64,000 bases of DNA, taken from assembly GCA_022036555.1 (NCBI GenBank), contig CM039119.1:43465318-43529317 (forward strand). The letters run 5' to 3'. A program made the position numbers and the translations under genes. Positions 53,991 through 64,000 of the stretch are shown here, in pieces (the stretch's first letter is position 1; every line of letters starts with the position of its first letter). The notes under the pieces are model-generated. The model was not told the DNA's origin. It searched no databases and was given only the letters and a program-made list of their open reading frames with translations. The stretch is from Microstegium vimineum (lineage: Eukaryota; Streptophyta; Magnoliopsida; Poales; Poaceae).

Positions 53991-54738
53991 AGGAAATATA
54001 TTCTAAAAAAAATATAGAATCACGAGATTCAAATATTGTATCTACATGCATATCAGGAACTTCGGATTTTACTACTAAAAATCTATAAGCAATGTTATGG
54101 TGAGCATATCCTAGAAAGACACAATCCACAGTCTTCGGCCCAAACTTATGCTTCTTAGAAATTGGAATATTGACTTTCGCCAAACATCCCCACGTGCACA
54201 AGTATGAAAGTGATGGTTTCCTACCAATCCAATTCTCATATGGAGTTGTTTCTTTGTTTCTGTTTGGAATTCTATTCAGGACATGACTCACAGTCAATAA
54301 AGCTTCCCTCCACCATGCCTTAGATAGTCCAGCAGTGTCTAACATGACATTCACCAAGTCAGTCAACGTGCGGTTTTTCCTCTCAGCAATCCCGTTTGAT
54401 TCGGGTGAATACGGTGCTGTCCTCTCATGAATAATGTCATGTTCTGCACAGAACTCATCAAATAATATAGAAAAATATTCACCACCACGATCAGATCTTA
54501 GATGTTTAATCTTTCTCTCTAACTGATTTTCATCTTCAGCCTTATAGATTTTAAAGTAGTCTAGCGTTTCATCTTTAGTTTTTAGCAAGTAAACATATCA
54601 AAATCTAGTTGCATCATCAATTAAAGTCATGAAATATCTCTTTCCACCTTTTGTCAACACACCATTCATCTCACAAAGATCAGAATGTATGAGTTCAAGA
54701 GGCGCCAAGTTTCTCTCCTCCGCTGCCTTGTGAGGCTT
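53974..54738 (-). pseudogene. pol: Copia integrase, broken
   Basis: This carries the catalytic-core motifs SDRGGEYFS and YSPESNGIAERKNRTL (minus strand), with WWREALLTVSHVLNRIPN and the C-terminal FGPKTVDCVFLGYA. In-frame TGA codons sit at 54739-54741 and near 54598. At about 54003-54012 a run of eight T changes frame just before the reverse transcriptase part. Confidence 0.88.
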
Positions 54739-56142
54739 TCAAGGTTGCTTTGATTGCACACAACTATGACACTTAGAACCTTTGATAATAGTGAAATCTG
54801 GAATTAAACTCAAGCTAGATAAACGCGACATCAAGCCAAAATTCACATGACATAAACGAGAATGCCAAACACTTGAACTATCATTAATGGTGCCACAAAT
54901 ATGATTAACTGACTTATTACTAAAATCTGCAAAAGATAAGCAGAACAAGCCTCCGCATTCATAGCATTTACCAATAAATTGCCCATTCTTGGACATAACT
55001 ACTTTATTGGACTCTAATACTACCTTAAACTCATCTCTTAAAAGAAGGGATACGCTAACAAGGTTCTTGCGAATAGTAGGGACATGTTGCACGTTCTTCA
55101 ATTGCACGATCTTCCCCAAAGTAAACTTCAGATCTACCGTGCCAACACCACGAACAGAAGCATGTGACCCATTCCCCATTAGGACGGAGGAACCTTGGAG
55201 CCCCTGGTAAGAAGAAAACAAAGAGATATTAGCACACACGTGAATATTAGCACCTGTATCAACCCACCAACTTGGTGATTGAAAAACTGATAGTACAGTA
55301 GGGAAATTACCATACCCGTCATCGGTTTTGCTAGTAGTCACGAGATTGGCCTTCTTTTTCTCTTTTCGGTCCGCTCGTTCCGGACAATCTTTAGCAAAAT
55401 GACCAAGTTCAACACAGGTGAAGCAAGGCATCTCAGCTTTGTCTTTCTTCTTCTTCTTGAAGGGAGTAGTTAATTTAGCATTGAAAGGCTTAAACTTTCC
55501 TTTGTTCGTACCATGGTTTCTCTGGACAAAGTGAGCACTAGTTCTATCCTTGTTCCCCTTCTCAGTGTTATCTTTAGCCCGAGCCTTCTCTTCAACATCA
55601 AGAGATGCTATCAGGTTTTCAACTGATATTTTTTGTCTCTTGTGTTTAAGACTTATGGCGAAGCTCCTCCATGAAGAAGGCAACTTTGCAATAATGCAAC
55701 CAGCCACAAATTCATCGGGTAAAACACACTTAAGGAGCTCAAGTTCCTTTGCCATGCGCTGCACCTCATGAGATTGCTCGACTATAGATTTGTTTTCAAC
55801 CTTCTTATAGTCATGGAAGCTCTCCATGAGATATAGCTCTTTGCCTGTATCAAAAGCTCCTTAGGTTGAGTTCAGATAGTTCCACAGAGACTGTGCATCT
55901 TCATAGTGCATGAGAGCATCATAGACATGATCCGACACCACAATACGCACAGCTCCTATAAAGATCTTAATAGCTTCATGGTATTTTCTCTTATCTTCAT
56001 CAGAAATATTATCCTCGGGCAAGCCATCTTTGACCCAGAAAACTTTCATGACAGTAAGCCAATTTGTGACCCTGACGGACCACCTCTTAAAGTTTGCACC
56101 AGTAAACTTTTTTGGCTTCAATGCATCAACAAAACTAGCCAT
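54739..56142 (-). pseudogene. gag: Copia Gag, protease and integrase zinc region, one internal stop
   Basis: Starts at 56142 (MASFVDALKPKKFTGANFKRW, UBN2-type Gag). A TAA at 55861 interrupts the frame, which resumes unshifted (GKELYLMESFHDY). A zinc knuckle (CFTCVELGHFAKDC) lies near 55405-55450, the protease site (WWVDTGANIHVCAN) near 55225-55265, and the integrase zinc region (WHSRLCHVNFG, KCHSCVQSKQ) near 54745-54870. Gag starts only 36 bp from the LTR. Confidence 0.88.
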
Positions 56143-56178
56143 AAATAATTCTGGAAATCTACATTAAAGTTTTTGGAT

Positions 56179-56945
56179 TGTTGAATAATATGGCAATTTC
56201 CAGATTAATACCAGAATATAAATCATGACAGATTGATTAACTAGAATAATCATATGCTGCATACTAACATGATTAAACCACATATCACATAGCATGTTCA
56301 AGTTAACTAGCATAGACATAGTTTGTCTACTAGATAGATTGGACAGTATGAACGATAAGATTAGATCACGAGGTTTATACCTGCTAGTTGTAGGAGTAGT
56401 AGATTGCAGTGAAGATGGCGAACATGCAGGTGTCGATGGAGCGACGTTCAGGTTGTTGAAGACGATGTTGATATCGTCGATGTCGATCATTGACGGTGGA
56501 AGACTTCGATGTAGCTGATGACGAATACGCCGGGACGTAGCGCCGCCTGACTTGGACGGAAGACGACCCGTCGTGAAGATTGGGAGCAGTCGCGCGAAGA
56601 GCGCTTCCCAAAAACCTTATTCGCCTTCTCCCGCTGCAGGATCACGAAGACGAGGGTTCCGGAGACCTGCTCGCCCGGTCGCCGGTGCACGCTGACGATC
56701 GGACTGGAGTAGCTACGGTGGCACAACAACGAGAAGAGATAGAAACTATAGCTCTTAATTTTATATTCATATTGGCGTGACCGATAGTCTGGTTATATAG
56801 TCCGGTCCAACCAATACCTCCACTTTCACAAGCAAGGTGGTACTAAAAAGTTCCCACATCCCCTCTTGCTTTTATGAATGGGCCTTTGAGATTTATTTAA
56901 AATTTCTGAATTTGATATTGGGCCAAGCCCATATAAATTCCAACA
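56179..56945 (-). repeat. 5' LTR (element orientation) of the decayed Copia
   Basis: Pairs with 50914-51681. Followed by AACAA. Confidence 0.92.
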
Positions 56946-56950
56946 AACAA

Positions 56951-57539
56951 ATCCTAAATCAAGTAGTTGTTAACACTAAATCTAGTCCCACATAAACAAA
57001 GGTAAAATCGTCTAGGTCACATATGGCTAATGCACATGGTATAAGAAGGTAAAAACAGTAAGGTAGATTGACACATCAACGAGGCCAATTTGACGCTTAT
57101 TTTTGCCTAATAATCCTTCGATGCCTCCCAAGAAGACGAATAAAGGGAGATGCATGTCGAGTGTGCCTTGGAATCGATAAGGCTACCTAGAACCTTCACA
57201 AATCCCATAGAGAAAAGCACAAAAAAATAGAGGTTTGGAAGAACTTGAGGTAGAAAAAAAGGTAAATAGATTGGTTTTTAATTGGTTGGATGAATCTATC
57301 TCTCAATCAGTCGTGAGCCTCTCATAGAAATAGACGGGATGACCGTATTTCAGTATTAAACTTATCCACACGTAATTTACAAGTTTCTTATAAGATCATA
57401 TGAGTTTTCAAAAGAAAACCACAATTTTGGCATCCGCTTAAAGCACGTTCCAAAACCAACCTAGGCTATTTTTTATGCACCGTGGCAAAAGCCCTGGTGA
57501 AACCTACTTGGATCGATTTTATTGGTGATGCTATACTGC
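56951..57539. other. Unassigned sequence
   Basis: No gene recognised. Immediately right of the Copia target duplication; probably the truncated interior of the Gypsy fragment that follows, but I see no motif to prove it. Confidence 0.35.
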
Positions 57540-58211
57540 TAAAAATAATCTAGAGCAGATTTCCTAGATGTTTTGCACAAATTTGGCCAATTTAATATAA
57601 ATTTGATCTTCGTTGTTGTTTGTTTGCACGTGATTTTTCAAACGTAAATCACGCTGGTAATAAAGAGGAACAAAACGAGATTTCACATGTTGTTTTAAAA
57701 CATTCCAAGTTTGAGGTACAACAGCAGCATTACCAGCATTGCAAAGATCACTCCACCAAAACAAAGCAAAATTAGTAAACTCACTAGTAGCAAGTCTAAC
57801 TCTATGCTCAGCAGGAACATTATGCGAATCAAATTTTTATTGAACAGCAAACTCCCAATCTAAGTATGCCTCAGAATCAATATTACCAGCAAAAGGAGGT
57901 AGGCTAAATTTAATTTTAGTAAAAGGATCATTATTACCATGATTATTACCTCTCATACCATGACAATTGAAGTTGTAGCGGTGACGGTTGTTTGCATCAC
58001 CGTCAGCATTCACATCTCCATCATCAAAAACATCCTCATCCTCATCATTATCACGAGGAGGTGGACGGCGTTGCTCAACCTGCTAATTGCGGGTGACCAG
58101 ATTGTTCATGTTGCGCGTCAGCTCGTTCATAAGATTGCGTTGTTCATTGATGAACGTTGTAAGCTCACCCTTGGATATGCACTCATTGAAATCCGTCGGA
58201 GAACCTACCAT
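57540..58211 (-). pseudogene. gag: Gypsy Gag, N-terminal part, degenerate
   Basis: The minus-strand ATG at 58211 begins a Gag with frames giving SPTDFNECISKGELT, an Asp/Asn-rich stretch (58020-58060), and then the core block LFWWSDLCNAGNAAVVPQTW with LKQHVKSRFVPLYYQRDLRL at 57600-57764. This is the Gypsy Retrotrans_gag type. In-frame stops occur near 58084 and 57840 (each CAG/CAA position changed to TAG/TAA). The rest of Gag and all Pol are absent. Confidence 0.75.
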
Positions 58212-59514
58212 GGTTAGAAGATAGAAAAAGACAACACCAAAGTATTATCCCTATCAACTAAAAGGAACCAAGTGGTGGTGATGGTGAAAGTGGAATGCAA
58301 ATCACAATCGGCTTACCACCGGCTTGCAAGTGTTCTTACCAAAGCCAAAACAGGAGCAAAACCAAATTGACGAAGCAATTTGTTATTGAGCGTGGTAACA
58401 GTTGCAAGATGAACCTATGCTGACAGAAGTATATGTGGAGCTTTGGGAAGACACACTATGATTAGCAAGGATTAGCAATTAACGAGTGCAGATTTAGCTA
58501 AGTTCAATAAGTATCCAAAGTACAAATCACAATTGCTGGCTTAGACGTGTCTAGACGTATCGTAACAAGATGAAACAAAGGACGATGGAAAGAACTCACA
58601 GAACAAGCCAATAGCCCGGATTTTTTCTTTTTCCTGAATTTCCCCGGATTTTCCCAAAAAGCACTAGTAGGAATCAAACTTTTTTATTTTTTCACTATTT
58701 TTTTATATTTTTCTCTGAACAAGGATCACAAAAGATGCAACCACAAAAATTGGCACCTTCAACTGAGGTAGGATGTGGTTTACAAAAATTCCGCACGTTC
58801 TCTGAAAAACGTGCAAAAACTTTGATAATTTTTTTCTTTATTTTCCCAACTTTTTGGCAATTTTGATGAAACCAAACAGACCGAAGGTTAGCTTGGGTCG
58901 GCTCCAAATGGTGTCAAGAAGCTCCACAAATTTTTTCAGATTTTTCTGACAAACGAACGAAAAGTTATGCCAGTTTTACCGAAGGTATGTCAAGTTATGT
59001 TTTCCCGAAGGCACAACACGACGACGGCGGTAGTTAGGGCAAAGCGTCCCTAAACGCCAACACCGATCATAGGATCAATCATCTCTATGACTAACAGCAG
59101 TAGGTATGCGCCAGATGATGTAAGGATGGTTTCGATGCAGGAGAATTAATAGCAGCTTGCAACCTATCTGGGGTTTGCGCGGCGGCGAGAGATCACACAA
59201 GGCGGCTAGCAGAGGCAAGTCAAGTAAGATGGTGGCTTCGACTTGTTGTTTGGGAATGGTGGATGGGATAGCGGCAGAAACAAAGAATAGCAATGGTGCA
59301 GTTGAACTACGACGACGAACACAAACGAAACCAGCAGCTGGACTCAACCACGAACACAAACTCAACAAAGCAAATATGAAAACGAAATTGCAAGGCACAA
59401 AGGGTGATACGACAGCGAAAATTGAAATATATTTTTGGGCTTTTTATGGACTCTAGGTAATGAACAAATATGAATCTAAGGTAAACGGGAGTATACCTCG
59501 CAGTAAACCTAAAA
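58212..59514 (-). other. Leader region of the degenerate Gypsy element
   Basis: About 1.3 kb between the LTR/primer site and gag, with T-rich tracts (58620-58700, 58830) and no ORF with a domain. Long untranslated leaders are normal in this Gypsy group. The ORFs at 59075-59398 and 59157-59456 overlap on opposite strands and show nothing recognisable. Confidence 0.55.
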
Positions 59515-59527
59515 ATCTAATACCAAT
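59515..59527 (-). other. Candidate primer-binding site of the degenerate Gypsy element
   Basis: The minus strand reads TTGGTATTAGATT directly after the LTR end. It resembles TGGTATCAGA with one change. Confidence 0.5.
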
Positions 59528-60340
59528 TGATGAGGACTGGTCCGATCTTCGGTGAGGTAACTGGTAAATTCGACTTGTGGAGATCTCGACGTTGACGATC
59601 CGGCTTCAAATCAGACACGATTCGAACCCTGTAACCATTACACCACTGCTCCGTTGGTTATCAACCAAGCACAACTTGATTGACCTCGCCAAGAAGGCTT
59701 TTCCTGCAAGCGAATCGAAGAACACAAGTAAGAAGGTATAAACACGCAATCTGAAATTGTAAATATGAATGATGCGAATATCAATAGAGGGTTCAAGAAC
59801 TCGGTTCCAAAGGACTAATCGACACAGTGGAGGAGATCAAGAATGGGAGCCCTGATCACTGTAAAAGAACTAATCAACACAGTTACCATGAACAATTCAG
59901 ATTTTCGATGGAAAACTAAACTCTAAACCAAAACCCGGAACCTAACGAGAGTGGCGGCAGCTGGTTGTATAGGTCTAAGGGTCGTCGCCACCCATGGAAG
60001 CACCCCCCTAATGGGCTCAGCGACGATACACGGCCCAACGGACCAAAAACAGTGACGCAGCACCGGAACCGATTCTGGACGCTGACTTGTTTCAACGTTT
60101 CCCGATGACTTAGAAAGAACTTGGACCTCAAACCAACACCATTGGTTTCCTTATGAAATTATCTTTCCAACCATGGGTGAATCATCGCAAACGGAGTCCG
60201 GATGCGTCCTGGGCGTCCGTTTTACTCCTTGCTGGTCCTAGACTCCGAAACAGACTCGAAGTCGACTTGGTTTGGGCCTCCAACTTGAACTTGGGAAAGA
60301 TGATGGTGTAGACATATCCAGCGTGGTGATGTCCTCATCA
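59528..60340 (-). repeat. Gypsy LTR (5' in element orientation)
   Basis: 813 bp bounded by a perfect 10-bp inverted repeat, TGATGAGGAC at 59528-59537 and GTCCTCATCA at 60331-60340. It lies next to the primer-like site and leader. No partner LTR in the window. A tRNA-like stretch lies inside it at 59617-59655. Confidence 0.7.
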
Positions 60341-60876
60341 TATAGGCAAGCAGCGAACACTTTCTTCGCATCACAAGGAATATCAAACACGGCAGGTTAT
60401 CCATGGATTATTTGTACCCATTGGGGATGGGTAATCTGCATGGATGAGGTTTTATGACTTGTTACTTGCCAATAGGATCGCTAGTCGAAGGATTGATGAT
60501 GTGCTCTTGACCACATGCATTATAATATTTCTTCGGTGCATCTCTTTGGTGTGGCAACAAAGAGTTCCAATGAGTTATACATGTTGTTTGGTAGAAAACA
60601 CGCATACTAGACTCAACCTTAGATGCTTTTATCCTGTGGTGCATCAATCTGGTGTTCCTTTTTTAATTCTAGACCTAGCACAGTCCCAAAACTCTAGTGA
60701 CTTATTTGGTTTAGGCGACGTAATTACTGAATTTCACACTCAAAGCTGCTAGGGTTAGCCATTTTTATGTAACTTGGTTGCACCAAAAAGTTTTGCCACA
60801 TCTAAAAATAGTGCAACTTCTCCATGTGAACCTTTTTTTCTAAATTCTGCTAACTTAGATTGATATCCTACCTTTG
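60341..60876. other. Unassigned sequence between a Gypsy LTR and a Copia solo LTR
   Basis: No gene recognised. Two short opposite-strand ORFs (60444-60752, 60462-60647) lack domains. Ends with CTTTG, the duplication of the next insertion. Confidence 0.4.
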
Positions 60877-61886
60877 TGAAAAGATCAAGATAGCCAAGAG
60901 GGGAAGTGAATTGGGCTTTTTTAAATTTCTATGTGGAATTAAAACCTATTCTAATGCCAAGTACCCCTAGAGTCTAAACGAGTGAAATCAATAGCAAGTG
61001 TATGAAAGCAATAGCACTACAACTACCACCCTAGCATCATGTCAAGCAAAGCTAGACATCATATGAAAGTAACTGCAAGTATGAAATGCTTGAAAGTAAT
61101 GCTGGAAAGAGAAGGAGAAAGGAAGGGTGACATGTCTAACCGTAGTCTCATTGGTCCGGACCACACAGATCCAACAGTAGTCTCATTGTTCTTCGAACTT
61201 CCAGACCAGTACCAATTGGTCCGGACGCAGTCTAGAGGCAAATCTCCCATTCTAAACCTCTCTGTGTTGCTCCGAACCCATCACCATCAGTCTGGACGCT
61301 TGGTCCGGACCTAGTCCGAAGCCAAACCCTCGTTTTTGGACCTCTGTAGACACCTCGAGACCATCTCCATTGGTCTGGATCCTAGTGTCCTAGAGTCCGG
61401 ATGCTCCTGGTTCTCTCTGAGTTAACCCTGGGCAACCGAACCAGTACCAACTGGTCCGGACCCCCTCTAGGCAATTGGTCCAGACACTGTTTGAGGCTCT
61501 ATATCACTTTGGATTTTAAAACTTTGTGAATGGAAGTTGCTCTAAATCACTCAAGGGCTGTTTGTAGACTATCTAGGACTAGGTTTGACAAGTGTGCACC
61601 ACACCTACATCACTAACCATTCCTTGGTCAAGCTACTAATCTCATACCCCCTGAATAGTACGACCAAATAAAAATAAATGTGTTAAATTGCTCTAAGTGT
61701 CTTTCCAACTTCAATTGACACTTCGGCCTAGTCTATGCTTTAACCTTATCACTAATCCTTTGAAAACCAAAATGAATCCATCTTGGGGGCTTGAATACCA
61801 TTGATCGTCCAATCAATATCCATTACTATGACCTAACTTACCAATCTTGCATTGTCGTTAATCACTAACGGCCCTAGATGCTTTCA
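60877..61886 (-). mobile_element. SIRE-like Copia solo LTR
   Basis: On the plus strand it starts TGAAAAGATCAAGATAGCC and ends CTAGATGCTTTCA, so in element orientation it starts TGAAAGCATCTAG and ends CTTGATCTTTTCA, matching the SIRE-like LTR ends at 26738 and 36995. It is flanked by CTTTG at 60872-60876 and 61887-61891. No interior is present, so it is a product of LTR-LTR recombination. A GGTCCGGACC-type motif array lies at about 61150-61480. Confidence 0.88.
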
Positions 61887-61891
61887 CTTTG

Positions 61892-62158
61892 ATCATCACC
61901 AATTTTTACTAAGCACTTTTCAAACAATTTACAACCATACCTAGCTATTTGAAACACTGACACTTAGAGCATCTCCAATGGTCTAGTTTAGAGTTAGCTG
62001 ATTTTTTTTATTCATTGAGTACTGCAAAAGTTAAGAGACTAACGTAGATTCAAGAGAGTCTCATATGTTTTACTATATCTCTAGACGCAACTAGATGCCC
62101 GCTCGATGCACTAGAGCTCTGTTTGGCTACCTAGATGCAATCTAGAGCCAAACCACAC
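61892..62158. other. Possible MITE debris
   Basis: GAGCATCTCCAATGG at 61967 is a terminus commonly seen in grass MITEs. CTAGATGC-type words repeat near 62090-62150. I could not find a matching far end. Confidence 0.35.
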
Positions 62159-62161
62159 TGA

Positions 62162-62415
62162 GGGCGTCCCCAACTATTGGCGAAATCGCCAGACGACATC
62201 GGATTTGCGCTAGCGTGGATACGAGAGAGAGAGAGTAGGAAAAGAAATCGCCTAGCTAGTATGGCACACAAACCGAGCGATTGATGCTTTCTGCCACTAT
62301 TCTATACGTTCGCGGGGAAAGAGAAGTATATAATAAAAAATGACTTATATGTGGGACCCGAAGAGGGTAACATGACACTAAAAATCGTCAAGTTTTACTA
62401 TTATTGTTGGGGACA
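62162..62415. mobile_element. MITE-like element with GGGTGTCCCCAAC termini
   Basis: The ends GGGCGTCCCCAACTAT and ATTGTTGGGGACACCC are inverted copies with two mismatches, about 250 bp apart. A GA-dinucleotide run lies at 62223-62236. Target duplication not resolved. Confidence 0.6.
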
Positions 62416-62639
62416 CCCTTACACGCAAAATCATGCAGCTAGCTAGGCTCGCGAGGAACTTTTTTTTTCGTTCCTGCCTGGCCAAGCTCACAAAATGCAA
62501 CTCGGGCGTGATTCGTAGTTGAAATGACTGGACGTTTGTTGTACATACAAGCAACCAATCACGAATATATGTGAGCCTGGGTCTGGCTAGGATCAACCGC
62601 CTAGGTGAGTGATGTGAGCTAGCTCGGCTGGCTTTCTCT

Positions 62640-62800
62640 AGGGGAGCATGTTTGGCTGCCAGCCAACGTTTGCCACGTCGCTGTGGCAGCTCTGCCGAAG
62701 GTGCGGCGAAGAAAACGGCCGTCTAAGATGTGGCGAGAAAACGCATTGCAAAAGTTGTGGCGACCACATGCTAGTTACGAACCAAACGAAGCTAGGCTAC
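62640..62800. mobile_element. Possible MITE with AGC-GTTTGG termini
   Basis: GGAGCATGTTTGGCTGCC at the left and GAACCAAACGAAGCT at the right are weak inverted copies around a GC-rich core. Low certainty. Confidence 0.35.
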
Positions 62801-64000
62801 TCAGGCCCTCTCTCACACAACATGATATAACTCATATGTCTTCAACGTTTGTCAATTTAGAGTCAGTGTTACCTTATATTTACATCATTGGATACACTCT
62901 TCATGATGATTCTCTGTCTGGTTGACAGGTACGAAGAATAGGTCAGGTCGGGCAGAAACCAAAGAAAACATGCTTGCACAAACAGTCCAACACCAACAGG
63001 CAACAGCCGGTGCCTCAACTGTCACCTCCTAACTCCCAAGTTGCTCCTGACAGCGACGTCCATGTGGGGCGACGGCGCCCTAAATGCGCATAGGCAACAT
63101 CTAATCTACAGCTAGTCACCACCAAACGCCGACACCGAAGCAACGTCTCAAGGCAGCACACACGAATCGGCTCGGCTGGCACCGCCGCTCACAACGCTTT
63201 CACATCACAGGGGCCCGGGTCCTGTCCCTTTCGTGAGAAACGGAGACGAGCAGCAAGGGCAGCTGAGTGGCCGCACACAGCCTGAAACAGACGGGCCGCC
63301 CAATGGATCCAGAGCTACAGCCTCGCACCGCATCGGTCCCTTGCAGAACCTGAACCTTTTGGGTCGGTACGTTTCCACCACCACAAATTGTTTGCGGGAA
63401 AAATGTATGCATTATAGTGTGGCTTTTCTTTCCAGAAATACATGATTATATGGCGGCAAGGTGTCGACCAGATACAGGCTGCATACAGAATGATGAACTG
63501 TCTGACAGCAAAACTCATCACTTTATTTTATGGATATGTATGTGGTCTGGGCTGCAGGGAAGGAGGCGAACAGCGATGAGGGTACAGAAGCTCAGATCAC
63601 CATTTTCAAAAACATATGTGATGTGCGTTTTTACAACCATCAAATCAGAAAAGAAAAATGGGACACCAACTCTGATCATAAGCGAAGTGAGATTCTGCAA
63701 TAGGAGCACCATAGCATGATGGGGGGAAAGCACTGTGACACTGCATATATGGCACATAGAAGAGGTTTTCTGGGATTTGTCTGTCAGAGTGAGGATTCAA
63801 AGCTGCAGCGGCAGTCGGCAGATCACTCTATTGTTATTGATTGAGAAGGTGAATGCAGGCCTATACACTCCACTCTTTTCATTTAAGAGCCTCTGGTTCT
63901 TTCTTCTCCAGGTACCTGCGAGATGGAAGTCATGCTTTGTATTACATTAAGTATTGTCCATTGGGTTGCATAAAGGGATGGGCCTAATATGATATGATTA
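62801..64000. other. Unassigned right end
   Basis: Mixed composition, CG-rich at 63040-63350, with no recognised protein or repeat. A splice-acceptor-like TTCTTCTCCAG ends at 63911 and is followed on the plus strand by an open 24-codon stretch ending TAA at about 63984-63986, which could be a terminal exon of a gene, but this is speculative. Confidence 0.35.

Larger units (their letters stand above)
50914..56945 (-). mobile_element. Complete, decayed Copia element
   Basis: LTRs of 768 and 767 bp (50914-51681, 56179-56945), both TGTTGAATAA...ATTCCAACA on the plus strand, flanked by AACAA at 50909-50913 and 56946-50. In minus orientation, gag, protease, integrase, reverse transcriptase and RNase H follow in Copia order, broken by at least four in-frame stops and two frameshifts. 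Polypurine tract complement ATCTCCCACC at 51682. No TGGTATCAGAGC primer site is visible between the 5' LTR and gag. LTR divergence is a few percent by eye. It belongs to a different Copia lineage from the SIRE-like elements. Confidence 0.92.

Overview
This window is intergenic DNA from a large plant genome, most likely a panicoid grass of the sorghum, sugarcane or Miscanthus kind. The reasons are SIRE/Opie-type Copia elements with grass-style gag, pol and extra ORFs, Gypsy families with leaders and LTR signatures familiar from grasses, Tourist-like and hAT-like MITEs, an Au-like SINE, and a GC-rich promoter next to a plant F-box gene. The species cannot be fixed from sequence alone. Nothing bacterial is present and no CRISPR array was seen.

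Layout, left to right. (1) 1-13513: a broken Gypsy-type repeat (1-655 and 10390-13513, 3' LTR at 12359-13513) split by a complete minus-strand Copia element (661-10384, two 2349-bp LTRs, CTATG target duplication). That Copia element encodes only Gag. (2) 13514-17690: a mosaic of fragments, including a glutamine-rich ORF piece with five in-frame TAG codons and the 3' end of another minus-strand Copia element. (3) 17914-26342: an old Gypsy LTR split by a complete minus-strand Gypsy element (18531-25696, GTACC duplication). This inner element has a broken gag-protease region, no pol, an F-box-like ORF on the opposite strand, and a ladder of polypurine-tract-like motifs. (4) 26738-28249: a SIRE-like LTR. 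(5) 28250-34620: the least repetitive stretch. It holds MITEs, three local tandem duplications and the only host-type gene, a minus-strand F-box gene broken by one frameshift (32341-33452), with a GC-rich upstream region. (6) 34920-49440: an old direct duplication split by a 13.6-kb SIRE/Opie-type Copia element (35405-48971, AACAT duplication). Its gag is long and intact, its pol has two lesions, and a third ORF is decayed. (7) 49432-50762: an Au-like SINE and a hAT-like MITE. (8) 50914-56945: a complete but decayed minus-strand Copia element (AACAA duplication). (9) 56951-60340: the 5' part of a degenerate minus-strand Gypsy element. (10) 60877-61886: a SIRE-like solo LTR (CTTTG duplication). 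The rest is MITE-like and unassigned sequence.

The genes do not form a pathway. The window records nested retrotransposition, loss of coding capacity and LTR-LTR recombination. The most distinctive observations are a Gag-only Copia family whose 3' tail matches a pol-bearing relative, an F-box-like ORF antisense within a Gypsy element, and short CG-rich palindromic motif arrays in the U3 region of five different SIRE-like LTR types.
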